NCBI GenBank assembly: GCA_947630505.1 | Contig: CANRHV010000010.1 | Location: 1 to 60,921 of the forward strand | Direction of reading: 5' to 3' | DNA: 60,921 bases | Source of the DNA: an uncultured Monoglobus sp. | GTDB lineage: Bacteria; Bacillota; Clostridia; Monoglobales; Monoglobaceae | In this document: piece after piece, positions 42,380-50,202 of the stretch | How the letters are laid out: each line of letters begins with the position of its first letter | Position numbering within the stretch: position 1 is the first letter of the stretch | The notes under the pieces: generated by a model | Databases searched by the model: none | Seen by the model: only the letters and a program-made list of their open reading frames with translations | Told to the model about the DNA's origin: nothing | Program-made: the position numbers and the translations under genes

Positions 42380-43567
42380 TTATTTAGTCAGAAACTTTTT
42401 GATATTCTTTTCAAACATTTGCGCGAAGCTTATTTTGGGTACGTCGCAGGCGGCGGTTATCGGGTTCTCGCCGATTTTCTGGCCGTCTATCTTAAATATC
42501 ACGTTTCCCACGGTGTCGCCCGCCTTGATCGGCGCCGCGCAGATCGAGCTCAGGCTGATCTCGGTCTCGATCTTGTCCCGGTTCCCCTTTTTGACGATAT
42601 AGCTCGTGTTGCCCGAAAGCTCCACCGGCAGGCTGTCGCGCTCGCCGCTCTGCACCGCGACGTTGGGTATCGCGCCCACAAGCTCGTCGCCCTTCACCAC
42701 CGAATAATTGGCAAAGCCGTAGTCCAAAAGCTTGGCGGCGCTGCCGAAACGCTCCGCTGTGCTCGGCGCGCCGAGCACCACCGCGATGAGCTTCATGCCG
42801 TCGCGCTCGGCCGACGCCGACAGGCAGTATTTGGCTACGCTCGTGGAGCCGGTTTTAAGCCCCGTGGCGCCGTTGTAGGATTTCAGCAGCTTGTTGGTGT
42901 TCGAAAGTCCGAAGCTGCCGCCGCGCAGACTGTCCATCCATGTGGTGGTGTACTTGAAAACGTCGGGGTGCTTTGAGAGCTCGCAGGAAATTTTCGCCAC
43001 GTCGCGGGCCGAGCTGTAGTGATCCTCGGGCTCGTCAAGCCCGTTGCAGTTTTGGAAGTGGGTGTTCTCGCAGCCGAGGGCGGTCGCTTTTTTGTTCATC
43101 ATCTCAACAAAGGCCTCCTCGCTGCCGCCAACGAATTCCGCCATCGCCACGGCAGCGTCGTTGCCCGAGGCTATGGCTATCGCCTTGAGCATGTCGTCAA
43201 CGCTCATCTGCTCCCCGGGCTCCAAAAAAACCTGCGAGCCGCCCATCGACGCCGCGTGCTCGCTGACGCTGACCTCGTCGTCGTAATGTATCTTGCCGCT
43301 GTCCAGCGCCTCGAATATCAGCAGCATTGTCATGACCTTGGTGACGCTGGCGATCTGGGTTCTCTCGTCGGGGTTGAATTCATACAGCACGTTGCCCGAT
43401 TCCGGCTCCATAAGTATGCCGGACTTTCCCGTGACAAGGTTTGCCGAAACGTCGGTGTCGACCTGGCTGGCTATATCGAGGTTCTCGGCGCGCGCCGCGG
43501 GCATAAACGAAATCGAAAGCGCAAGCGCCGCCGCCAAAGCGATCATACTGTTATATTTTTTTATCAT
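42380..43567 (-). CDS. dacF: D-alanyl-D-alanine carboxypeptidase (S11, DacF-like)
   Basis: Low-molecular-mass PBP trimming the terminal D-Ala of peptidoglycan stem peptides. 395 residues: signal peptide 1-27 (ends ARA), catalytic SxxK SVTK near 73-76, SGN near 134, KTGS near 230, a PBP5-type C-terminal domain and an amphipathic, Lys-rich terminal helix (FEKNIKKFLTK) for membrane binding. ATG 43567 follows AGGAG; a GTG three codons upstream overlaps it. Only 21 bp downstream of sigG, which suggests forespore expression and a role in spore cortex; symbol by analogy. Confidence 0.9.
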   Translation of the reverse strand: MIKKYNSMIALAAALALSISFMPAARAENLDIASQVDTDVSANLVTGKSGILMEPESGNVLYEFNPDERTQIASVTKVMTMLLIFEALDSGKIHYDDEVSVSEHAASMGGSQVFLEPGEQMSVDDMLKAIAIASGNDAAVAMAEFVGGSEEAFVEMMNKKATALGCENTHFQNCNGLDEPEDHYSSARDVAKISCELSKHPDVFKYTTTWMDSLRGGSFGLSNTNKLLKSYNGATGLKTGSTSVAKYCLSASAERDGMKLIAVVLGAPSTAERFGSAAKLLDYGFANYSVVKGDELVGAIPNVAVQSGERDSLPVELSGNTSYIVKKGNRDKIETEISLSSICAAPIKAGDTVGNVIFKIDGQKIGENPITAACDVPKISFAQMFEKNIKKFLTK

Positions 43568-43588
43568 AATTATCACTCCTGTTTGGTA

Positions 43589-44362
43589 TTATAAATTTTT
43601 TCTCATATGGTTGAGGGCGTTTTTCTCAAGCCGCGATACCTGCGCCTGAGATATCCCAATCTCGGAGGCCACCTCGGTCTGGGTCTTGCCCTGAAAAAAG
43701 CGCAGGTTTATGATGTGCTGCTCCCTCTCGCTCAGACGACTTATCGCCTCCTTGAGCGAAATGCTCTCGAGCCACGACTCGTCGATGTTCTTCTCGTCCT
43801 TGATCTGGTCCATGATGAACACCGCGTCGGTGCCGTCGTGGTAGAGGGGCTCCTGCATCGAAACGGGGTCCACGATAGCGTCCAGCGCCACCGATACATC
43901 CTCGGGCTGCAGGCCCATCTCCTTGGCGATCTCGGCGATGCCGGGCTCCTTGCCGCTCTCGGCGGTCAGCTTTTCCTTGACCGACAGCGCCTTGTAGGCC
44001 GTGTCTCTTATCGAGCGGCTGACGCGTATGGCGTTGTTGTCCCGAAGGTACCTGCGTATCTCGCCTATTATCATGGGCACCGCGTAGGTGCTGAACTGCA
44101 CGTTGTGGCTCGTGTCAAAGTTTTCCACCGCCTTGATAAGCCCTATGCAGCCGATCTGGAACAGGTCGTCTATATTTTCGTTTCGGTTGCCGAAGCGTTT
44201 TAAAATGCTCAGCACCAGCCGAAGATTTCCGTATATAAAACGCTGGCGCGCCTCCATGTCGCCCTGCTTGATCTTCTCGAACAGCTCCCGCTTTTCCTTC
44301 GCCGAAAGCACCGGAAGCTTTGAGGTATTCACTCCGCAGATCTCCACCTTGCCGTTTCCCAT
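43589..44362 (-). CDS. sigG: RNA polymerase sporulation sigma factor sigma-G
   Basis: Forespore-specific late sigma factor, 257 residues. N-terminal 'KVEICGVNTSKLPVLS' is the sigma-G signature; region 2 (LFQIGCIGLIKAVENFDTS, FSTYAVPMIIGEIRRYLRD) and region 4 HTH (TQTEVASEIGISQAQVSRLEKNAL) are intact. TAGGAGG precedes the ATG. The usual partners spoIIGA and sigE are not here. No convincing sigma-F/G promoter was found upstream. Shows that the organism belongs to an endospore-forming lineage. Confidence 0.96.
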   Translation of the reverse strand: MGNGKVEICGVNTSKLPVLSAKEKRELFEKIKQGDMEARQRFIYGNLRLVLSILKRFGNRNENIDDLFQIGCIGLIKAVENFDTSHNVQFSTYAVPMIIGEIRRYLRDNNAIRVSRSIRDTAYKALSVKEKLTAESGKEPGIAEIAKEMGLQPEDVSVALDAIVDPVSMQEPLYHDGTDAVFIMDQIKDEKNIDESWLESISLKEAISRLSEREQHIINLRFFQGKTQTEVASEIGISQAQVSRLEKNALNHMRKNL

Positions 44363-44444
44363 CTGTCCGCCTCCTAAATCCTTGAATTGAATCTAAATAC
44401 AGTATTTGCAGCCTCGGGAATAATATTCAAACAAATTTTCAATC

Positions 44445-44473
44445 TGTACAAAACAAGAACAATGTGGTATAAT
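44445..44473 (+). promoter_or_regulatory. Extended -10 promoter of eno
   Basis: TGTACA (44445-44450), 17-bp spacer, TGG-TATAAT (44468-44473). Confidence 0.65.
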
Positions 44474-44529
44474 TAATAAAAATCGGGAAATCTTATTTTA
44501 AAAAAGATAAAACGAAAGGAAAAAGGCTT

Positions 44530-45801
44530 ATGAAATCTTATATAGGAATAGAGGACATAAGGTCGAGAGAGATACTGGATTCGCGCGGCAATCCCACGAT
44601 CGAGACCGAGGTCTACACCGACGACGGAAGCGTGGGCAGAGCCTCGGTTCCGTCGGGCGCGTCGACCGGCGCTCACGAGGCGCTCGAGCTCAGAGACGGC
44701 GACGGCGCAAGATATATGGGAAAGGGCGTTTTGAAGGCGGTTCGGGTCGTGAACGAGCACCTGCGCTCAAAGCTCCGCGGCATGAATGTCATCGACCAGA
44801 GGGCGATCGACAAAAAGATGATCGAGCTTGACGGCACCGATACCAAGTCGCGGCTGGGCGCCAACTCGATACTCAGCGTGTCTCTTGCGGCGGCCAACGC
44901 CGCGGCCAACGCGCTGGGCTTGGGGCTCTATCAATATATAGGCGGAGCGGCGGCGGCGAGACTGCCTAAGCCGATGATGAACATAATCAACGGCGGCCGC
45001 CACAGCGACAACAACCTGAGCATACAGGAGTTTATGATAATCCCGATCGGGGCTAAGAGCTTCGAGCAGGGCCTGATGTGGTGCGTGCGCGTGTACCAAA
45101 CGCTGAAAAACATCCTCATCGAGCGCGGCCTCGGCTCGGCCGTGGGCGACGAGGGCGGATTCGCGCCGCGGCTTCAGGGCGACGAGGAGGCTATAAAGCT
45201 GATCATGAGCGCGATGACCCGCGCCGGATTCAAGCCCGGCTTTCACTTCGCGCTGGCGCTCGACGCGGCGGCAAGCGAGATGTTCGGCGAGGCGGAAAAG
45301 GTCGGCGAGAGCGGACAGTATTATTTCTGGAAACAGAACCGCATGCTCAGCCGCGACGACATGGTGAAGCTCTGGAGCGGCTACTGCCGCAAGTATCCGA
45401 TCGTCTCTATCGAGGACGGAATGGCCGAGGACGATTTCGAGGGCTGGGAAATGCTGACCGACACTCTGGGCAAAAAAATAAAGCTGGTGGGCGACGATCT
45501 GTTTGTCACCAACGCCGCCAGGCTGAAAAAGGGCTTTGACCTCAGGATCGCCAACTCGATACTAATAAAGCCCAACCAGATCGGAACGCTGAGCGAGACG
45601 CTCGACGTGATAGAACTGGCGAAAACCAACGGATACGCGCCGATAATCTCTCACCGCAGCGGCGAGACTTCGGACGTCGCGATCGCCGACATAGCCGTGG
45701 CGGTAAATGCGGAATATATCAAGGCGGGCGCGCCCTGCCGCGGCGAGCGCATGGCGAAATATAACAGACTTTTGAAGATCGAGCGGGAGATGAACGGATA
45801 A
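44530..45801 (+). CDS. eno: Enolase
   Basis: Glycolytic 2-phosphoglycerate dehydratase, 423 residues. '[14 protein letters not shown]', '[18 protein letters not shown]', the His-containing '[17 protein letters not shown]', 'ALDAAASE', 'IEDGMAEDD', '[10 protein letters not shown]', '[11 protein letters not shown]' and 'SHRSGET' cover the metal and catalytic residues. The GGRHSDN loop differs mildly from the common GGxHADN but keeps the His. AAAGG lies before the ATG. The HAD phosphatase starts one base after its stop. Confidence 0.96.
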   Translation: MKSYIGIEDIRSREILDSRGNPTIETEVYTDDGSVGRASVPSGASTGAHEALELRDGDGARYMGKGVLKAVRVVNEHLRSKLRGMNVIDQRAIDKKMIELDGTDTKSRLGANSILSVSLAAANAAANALGLGLYQYIGGAAAARLPKPMMNIINGGRHSDNNLSIQEFMIIPIGAKSFEQGLMWCVRVYQTLKNILIERGLGSAVGDEGGFAPRLQGDEEAIKLIMSAMTRAGFKPGFHFALALDAAASEMFGEAEKVGESGQYYFWKQNRMLSRDDMVKLWSGYCRKYPIVSIEDGMAEDDFEGWEMLTDTLGKKIKLVGDDLFVTNAARLKKGFDLRIANSILIKPNQIGTLSETLDVIELAKTNGYAPIISHRSGETSDVAIADIAVAVNAEYIKAGAPCRGERMAKYNRLLKIEREMNG

Positions 45802-45802
45802 T

Positions 45803-46444
45803 ATGAAGAAGATAATAATTTTTGACCTGGACGGAACGCTGCTCAACACCATCGACGACCTGGCCGACGGCGTAAATCATTCCCTTGAAAAATTCGGATA
45901 TCCGCCGCGGACGGTGGCCGAGGTCACAAACTTTGTGGGCAACGGCATAGGCAACCTGATCGCCCGCGCTCTGCCCGGAGGAAAAGACAATCCCGACTAT
46001 GAAAGGGTGTTCGGCGAGTTCCGCGCGTTTTATTCCGAGAACTGCGCCGTGAAAACAAAGCCGTATGAGGGCGTTTCCGAGCTGCTGGCCGAGCTTAAAG
46101 CAAAAGGCGTAAAATGCGCGATAGTCTCAAACAAAAACGACCGCGCCGTGCGCAGTCTTGCCGAAAAATATTTCGTAGACACGGTGGAAACCGCGGTGGG
46201 CGAGCGCGAGGGTATAAAAAGAAAGCCCGCGCCCGACTCGGTGCTTGAGGTACTGCGGCTTTCGGGATTTGAGAAAAAGGATGCCCTGTATGTCGGAGAT
46301 TCCGAGGTGGACATACTCACCGCCGAAAACGCGGGGCTCGACCTTGTTTCCGTGGACTGGGGCTTCCGCCCGAGGGAGACGCTAGAGCAAAACGGAGCGG
46401 AAATAATAATAAGCAGGCCCGGCGACCTGCTTAAATACATATAA
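45803..46444 (+). CDS. HAD-superfamily phosphatase (phosphoglycolate phosphatase-like)
   Basis: 213 residues. HAD motifs: DLDGT (8-12), SNKND near 110, Lys in IKRKPAPD near 139, and GDSEVDILTAENAG. The helical cap after motif I is of the phosphoglycolate phosphatase/PpaX type. It is translationally coupled to eno, which fits repair of toxic glycolytic side products, but substrate cannot be fixed from sequence. Confidence 0.88.
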   Translation: MKKIIIFDLDGTLLNTIDDLADGVNHSLEKFGYPPRTVAEVTNFVGNGIGNLIARALPGGKDNPDYERVFGEFRAFYSENCAVKTKPYEGVSELLAELKAKGVKCAIVSNKNDRAVRSLAEKYFVDTVETAVGEREGIKRKPAPDSVLEVLRLSGFEKKDALYVGDSEVDILTAENAGLDLVSVDWGFRPRETLEQNGAEIIISRPGDLLKYI

Positions 46445-46464
46445 TTATTCACGTGATTTTAAAA

Positions 46465-46682
46465 AGAGGCAAACGGGCGGATAATATCCGCCCTTACGGC
46501 GTTTTGCGCACTACAGCCGCAACGGAGATATTAGGCTCGCCCCTTGGGGAGAGCTGTCAGCGTAGCTGACTGAGAGGGGTACCTAGTCCCTAGTTTCTAT
46601 TCTCTAGTACCTATGTTGACTCCTCTCCGCCTTTTCGCCTTCGGCGAAAATCCACCTCTCCCCAAGGGGCGAGGCAAACGGT
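46465..46682. repeat. Composite palindromic repeat between HAD and GH43 genes
   Basis: A GGGCGGATA/TATCCGCCC hairpin (about 46473-46491) precedes a composite (46533-46678): GCTCGCCCCTTGGGGAGAGC half with stem GTCAGC/GCTGAC, a spacer with CTAGTCCCTAGTTTCTATTC, then an inverted half with TTTTCGCC/GGCGAAAA and CTCCCCAAGGGGCGAGGC. No gene. Confidence 0.85.
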
Positions 46683-46702
46683 TGCCGCCCGGCGTTAAAT
46701 AA

Positions 46703-48226
46703 TTAATATTCCATCTTGAACCAATCGAAGTCGGCGGGGACTTTTGCGCCGTCGGAGTGGGCGAAGATGCCGGTCATTGTGCCGGTGTGGCGCTTGCGGT
46801 CGTTCGGCACGCCCTCGTCACACAAAAACGTGCAGGGCTCAACCGTGCCCAGCTCGGTATAGCTTTCGCCGTCAAAGCCGTACAAAAATCTGCGGGTCTG
46901 ATACTCTGTCTCGATCCGAAGATATATTTTGCCGCTCGGTATCTCGATTTCGGCTACAAGCTCCTCGCCCTCGTTTCGGTTTATGACCAGTTCCAGCATG
47001 TTTTTGCCGCCGCGCTTTGTCACGTTGAACCTGATATAGGTCGCGGTGCTGTAGTAACAGGTCATGCCGGCGCGCGTTCCCTCGGCGGGTTCAAACTCCA
47101 TGAGCGTTTCGGCCGCGCCGCAAAGCTCGCTTTCGCGGCACACCAGTATGTTTTTCGCCTTTACCTCATACATGTTTCCCGGCGCGGTATATAGCCGCAG
47201 TCGGGATTTTTTCTCGTCATTCAGCGATATGTAATCATAATTCGGGTTGCGCACAAACTCCCAGCGCGGTCCGAATTTATTTTGCTCAAAGTCGTCGAAA
47301 AAGTTTTCCGGCTCCCCCTCAAAGGGCGGCAGGTCGGGCGCGGTCTGTTCCTCGCTGGGTCCGTTTCCGCCGTTTATCAAAAACCAGCCGTCATCGGTCC
47401 AGGTGACCGGGTCGAGCGCGGTCTCGCGGCCAAGGGTGGTGTAGTTGCCCTTGTTGCGCCTTCCGCAAAGATACGTCGCCCACCAGTCGCCGTTTTGGTC
47501 TTCCACCAGCTTGCCGTGGCCGGTGCGCTGTATGAGCTTTTCATGGTCGGTCTGGCGCATGACGGGGTTATAGGGGCACTCCTCGTACTCGCCGAAAAGC
47601 TCCCTCGAGCGGGCGACGTTGATGCCGTGGCCGTAGCCCGTGCCGCCCTCCGCCACGATCGCGTAGTAGTATCCGCCGTGCTTCAAGATGTGGGGGCCTT
47701 CCGCGCAGCGCTCTCCGGTGCCGGCCCAGGCCGTGCGCGGACCGCTTATCAGCTTTTCGCACCTGTCGTCCAGCTCATACACCGTGGCGGCTCTGGCGAT
47801 CACCATGTATTTTTTGCCGTCGTCGTCGAAAAACAGCGACGGGTCGATGTTGTCGGAATCGAGTATGATCGGTTTTGAGTAGGGGCCCTCGGGGCGCTTC
47901 GACTTCATCAAAAGCTGTCTCCGCGCCGGGCGCTCCCAATCGTTGAGGCGCAGGGTTGCGATGACATAAAACATTTTTTCGCTCTCGTCGAAAAAAATGT
48001 CGGGCGCCCAGATCCCGCGCGAGTCCATGATCTCGCTCAAGTCAAGGTATTCGGGATCGGTTATCGCGTGGCCGATCGTCTCCCAATGCACAAGATCCTT
48101 TGAATGGGATATTGGTATCGCTGGGAAGTATTGAAACGACGAGTTCGCCATGTAAAAATCGTCTCCCACTCGGATTATCGACGGGTCGGGATAAAAGCCG
48201 CGCCTTACCGGATTATTATATTTCAT
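46703..48226 (-). CDS. Glycoside hydrolase family 43 (beta-xylosidase / arabinofuranosidase)
   Basis: 507 residues, no signal peptide, so probably cytoplasmic and acting on imported oligosaccharides. Five-bladed GH43 propeller (about 1-305): catalytic base Asp in 'RGFYPDPSIIR', pKa-modulating Asp in 'DNIDPSLFFDDDG', and acid Glu in 'RCAEGPHILKHGGYY'. A C-terminal beta-sandwich (about 325-507, GH43_C2-like) follows, as in XynB-type xylosidases. ATG 48226 follows AAAGG; sixteen in-frame codons upstream lack a site. No transporter is adjacent. Confidence 0.92.
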   Translation of the reverse strand: MKYNNPVRRGFYPDPSIIRVGDDFYMANSSFQYFPAIPISHSKDLVHWETIGHAITDPEYLDLSEIMDSRGIWAPDIFFDESEKMFYVIATLRLNDWERPARRQLLMKSKRPEGPYSKPIILDSDNIDPSLFFDDDGKKYMVIARAATVYELDDRCEKLISGPRTAWAGTGERCAEGPHILKHGGYYYAIVAEGGTGYGHGINVARSRELFGEYEECPYNPVMRQTDHEKLIQRTGHGKLVEDQNGDWWATYLCGRRNKGNYTTLGRETALDPVTWTDDGWFLINGGNGPSEEQTAPDLPPFEGEPENFFDDFEQNKFGPRWEFVRNPNYDYISLNDEKKSRLRLYTAPGNMYEVKAKNILVCRESELCGAAETLMEFEPAEGTRAGMTCYYSTATYIRFNVTKRGGKNMLELVINRNEGEELVAEIEIPSGKIYLRIETEYQTRRFLYGFDGESYTELGTVEPCTFLCDEGVPNDRKRHTGTMTGIFAHSDGAKVPADFDWFKMEY

Positions 48227-48264
48227 ATTTTTGCCTTTCTTTGATAATTTGTTAAACTTGCTAA

Positions 48265-48293
48265 AGTATAGCACAACAATATTAATTTGGCAA
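48265..48293 (-). promoter_or_regulatory. Extended -10 promoter of the GH43 gene
   Basis: Minus strand TTGCCA (48293-48288), 17-bp spacer, TGC-TATACT (48270-48265). No clear cre-like operator was recognised. Confidence 0.68.
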
Positions 48294-48326
48294 GGGATTT
48301 TTTATGAGGCGTAACAGAAACTTAAC

Positions 48327-48355
48327 TTGAAGAAGTTATTATAATATGATAAAAT
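48327..48355 (+). promoter_or_regulatory. Promoter of the small toxin-like gene
   Basis: TTGAAG (48327-48332), 17-bp spacer, TGA-TAAAAT (48350-48355). It would give a leader of roughly 100 nt before the small peptide gene. Confidence 0.6.
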
Positions 48356-48464
48356 AAAAAAGATGTTTGATAGACTTAACAAACGGCGATGTAAAGCGGT
48401 ACAGCCTCTTTAATTTAATTCATATAGGTGAATGCTTATATGAAGCATTAAGGAGGTATTGCTT

Positions 48465-48545
48465 ATGAAATACGTACTCAGAACATTATTCATAATGTTT
48501 TTGATACTTATTCTGTTCGCGATTTTTCCGAACAAAGTAATATAA
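48465..48545 (+). CDS. 26-residue hydrophobic peptide, candidate type I toxin
   Basis: Short gene: 26 residues with charged ends (MKYVLR... and ...PNKVI) around a continuous hydrophobic helix of about 16 residues, as in membrane-acting type I toxins. AAGGAGG (48450-48456) is eight bases from the ATG. Leader features: hairpin AATGCTT/AAGCATT (48431-48449) touching the ribosome binding site, and CCTCTTT (48405-48411) able to pair with it. GCGGTACAGCC (48396-48406) is perfectly complementary to GGCTGTACCGC (48593-48603) beyond the stop, allowing 5'-3' closure. No match to Fst, TxpA or Ldr sequences is evident. Function is inferred from these hallmarks. Confidence 0.65.
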   Translation: MKYVLRTLFIMFLILILFAIFPNKVI

Positions 48546-48623
48546 CCGCTTCACAAGCCAAAAAGATAGCGGTTATATTTTAACGTAATTTTGGCTGTAC
48601 CGCGTTTGCGGTGCCGTTTTGTT
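48535..48623 (-). ncRNA. Candidate antisense RNA to the toxin-like mRNA
   Basis: Predicted from the minus-strand promoter at 48630-48658: transcription would start near 48623 and run leftwards across the 3' part of the peptide mRNA, ending near the ATATAACCGC/GCGGTTATAT stem. The length of about 90 nt is approximate. It would be the antitoxin of a type I system. Confidence 0.5.
48540..48620 (+). terminator. Terminator region of the toxin-like mRNA
   Basis: First stem ATATAACCGC/GCGGTTATAT (48540-48549 with 48569-48578) then TTTAA; second stem ACCGC-GTTT-GCGGT (48599-48612) then GCCGTTTTGTT. The second is the likelier end of a transcript carrying both complementary 11-mers. Confidence 0.6.
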
Positions 48624-48629
48624 AAGATT

Positions 48630-48658
48630 ATTATAGCATCGGATCCCCCTTTTGTCAA
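48630..48658 (-). promoter_or_regulatory. Consensus promoter of the antisense RNA
   Basis: Minus strand TTGACA (48658-48653), 17-bp spacer, TGC-TATAAT (48635-48630): perfect sigma-A hexamers with extended -10. No minus-strand protein gene follows it within range. Confidence 0.78.
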
Positions 48659-48670
48659 GGGGGATTTTTT
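48643..48670 (+). terminator. Intrinsic terminator overlapping the antisense promoter
   Basis: ATCCCCC (48643-48649) pairs with GGGGGAT (48659-48665), followed by TTTTTT. It insulates the signal-peptidase operon from the toxin-like unit. Confidence 0.85.
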
Positions 48671-48705
48671 ACGCGGATTGTGCGGCGCGGACGGGGAAAA
48701 TATTG

Positions 48706-48734
48706 TTGACAATCGCGGCATATTATACTATAAT
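48706..48734 (+). promoter_or_regulatory. Promoter of the signal peptidase homologue / speD operon
   Basis: TTGACA (48706-48711), 17-bp spacer, TATAAT (48729-48734). Confidence 0.8.
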
Positions 48735-48791
48735 ACAAGTTACACAGTGTAAAATTCCGAAATGTTTTTCGGCCAAACGGGAGAATTTTGT

Positions 48792-49346
48792 ATGGAAGAA
48801 AATGGCGCGAACGTTGTGAGGAAAAAAAGCCCCGCTCTCAGGATCATGATTATTGTGATCTGCGCGCTGGCGGCGGCGGTTATAATAACTTTTTTGCTCA
48901 ACAGATTCGCTTTTTCGATGATAAAGGTCAGCGGCACCGGCATGGAGCCTACCGTCATGAACGGCGAGAGATGGCTTATTGACAAGACCTTTGACGATCT
49001 CGGCCGCGGCGATATTGTGACGTTCAGCAGCGGCGGCAAGGGCGCCTCGGTCTCGCGAATAGTGGCGGTCGGCGGCGACAGTCTGTATCTGGACATGCAG
49101 AGCGGCAGATTGTACATAAACGGCGAGCTCTACGACGAGCCCTACGCGAAAACCTCACCCGGAGTGGGCGGCAGCTATATAAGCGCTCTCGCTGGCGAAG
49201 GCTACGGCAAGGAGAACCCGCTGATGATCGAGCAGGGATACGTCTTTGTTATGGGCGACAACAGGGGAAACAGCCGCGACAGCCGCGAGTTCGGCCCGAT
49301 AGCCGAGAGCGACGTGTTCGGCATAGTTAAAAAAAAGATAAAATAA
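48792..49346 (+). CDS. Signal peptidase I homologue lacking both catalytic residues
   Basis: 184 residues with the S26 fold: an N-terminal transmembrane helix (about 17-37), box B, box C/D and the box E motif [19 protein letters not shown]. The box B serine (SM of xSMxPT) is Gly50 (SGTGMEPT), and the box D lysine (VKRIIGLPGD) is Ser88 ([10 protein letters not shown]). The archaeal/SipW-type Ser-His dyad is absent too. It is therefore predicted to be inactive as a peptidase, perhaps a chaperone or regulator. ATG 48792 has GGAG (48780-48783); an in-frame ATG at 48762 has no site. First gene before speD. Confidence 0.85.
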   Translation: MEENGANVVRKKSPALRIMIIVICALAAAVIITFLLNRFAFSMIKVSGTGMEPTVMNGERWLIDKTFDDLGRGDIVTFSSGGKGASVSRIVAVGGDSLYLDMQSGRLYINGELYDEPYAKTSPGVGGSYISALAGEGYGKENPLMIEQGYVFVMGDNRGNSRDSREFGPIAESDVFGIVKKKIK

Positions 49347-49384
49347 AAGGGAAGCAAAAATACGCTCAGAGGGAGATGACGGCT

Positions 49385-50188
49385 ATGAAAAATTTGAATA
49401 ACGACGGCGGCAGAATAAAGCTTTACGCGTTCAACAATTTGACAAAAACGCTGAGCTTTAATATTTACGACGTGTGCTACGCCAAGAGCGAGCGTGAGCA
49501 GAAGGACTATATCGCGTATATTGACGAGCAGTATAACTCGGAGCGTCTGACAAACATTTTGCTCAAGGTCACCGAGATAATCGGCGCCAACGTGCTGAGC
49601 ATCTCCAAGCAGGATTACGAGCCCCAGGGCGCCAGCGTCAACCTGATGATAAGCGACGATTCGATGAAGCCTGCCCAGCCCACATACAGCAGCACGGTCG
49701 CGGGGGACGAGATCATGGCCCACCTCGACAAGAGTCATGTCACGGTGCACACCTATCCCGAGTACCACCCCGACAAAGCGATCTCCACCTTTCGCGTGGA
49801 CATCTGCGTTTCCACATGCGGCAAGATATCGCCGCTTAAGGCTCTGGATTTTCTGATAGGCAGCTTTGACTCCGACATAATCACGGCGGACTACCGCGTG
49901 CGCGGCTTCACGCGTGACCTTGACGGCAAAAAGCTGTTCATCGACCACGACATAACCTCGATACAGGACTATATAGACAAAAAAACTCTCGAGCGCTACG
50001 ACGCGATAGACGTCAATGTTTATCAGTGCAACATGTTCCACACCAAGCTGCTGATAAAGGAGATCGATCTTCAGAATTATCTGTTCAAGACCGACGTTTA
50101 TGAGCTTGACCCAAAAACCAGACTGAATATCAGCCACAGCCTGCGCCGCGAGATGATCGAGATATTCAGCGGCCAGAATATTTATTGA
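49385..50188 (+). CDS. speD: S-adenosylmethionine decarboxylase proenzyme
   Basis: Makes decarboxylated AdoMet, the aminopropyl donor for spermidine. 267 residues, of the long E. coli-type (class 1A): '[21 protein letters not shown]', '[13 protein letters not shown]' and '[20 protein letters not shown]'. Self-cleavage site Lys116-Ser117 in [14 protein letters not shown], the serine becoming the pyruvoyl group. ATG 49385 has AGAGGGAG nine bases upstream; the ATG at 49376 lies in that site. A decarboxylase follows; no spermidine synthase is in the window. Confidence 0.95.
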   Translation: MKNLNNDGGRIKLYAFNNLTKTLSFNIYDVCYAKSEREQKDYIAYIDEQYNSERLTNILLKVTEIIGANVLSISKQDYEPQGASVNLMISDDSMKPAQPTYSSTVAGDEIMAHLDKSHVTVHTYPEYHPDKAISTFRVDICVSTCGKISPLKALDFLIGSFDSDIITADYRVRGFTRDLDGKKLFIDHDITSIQDYIDKKTLERYDAIDVNVYQCNMFHTKLLIKEIDLQNYLFKTDVYELDPKTRLNISHSLRREMIEIFSGQNIY

Positions 50189-50202
50189 CGGAGGGCAGGG
50201 TA

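Noticed and set aside
44380-44440. Possible sigma-F/G promoter upstream of sigG (GAATA on the minus strand)
   Set aside because: Only the -35-like element fits; no CATWWTA-type -10 occurs at the right distance.
44990-45030. Enolase loop [10 protein letters not shown] differing from the usual GGxHADN
   Set aside because: The catalytic His is kept and this position varies among enolases; not evidence for loss of function.
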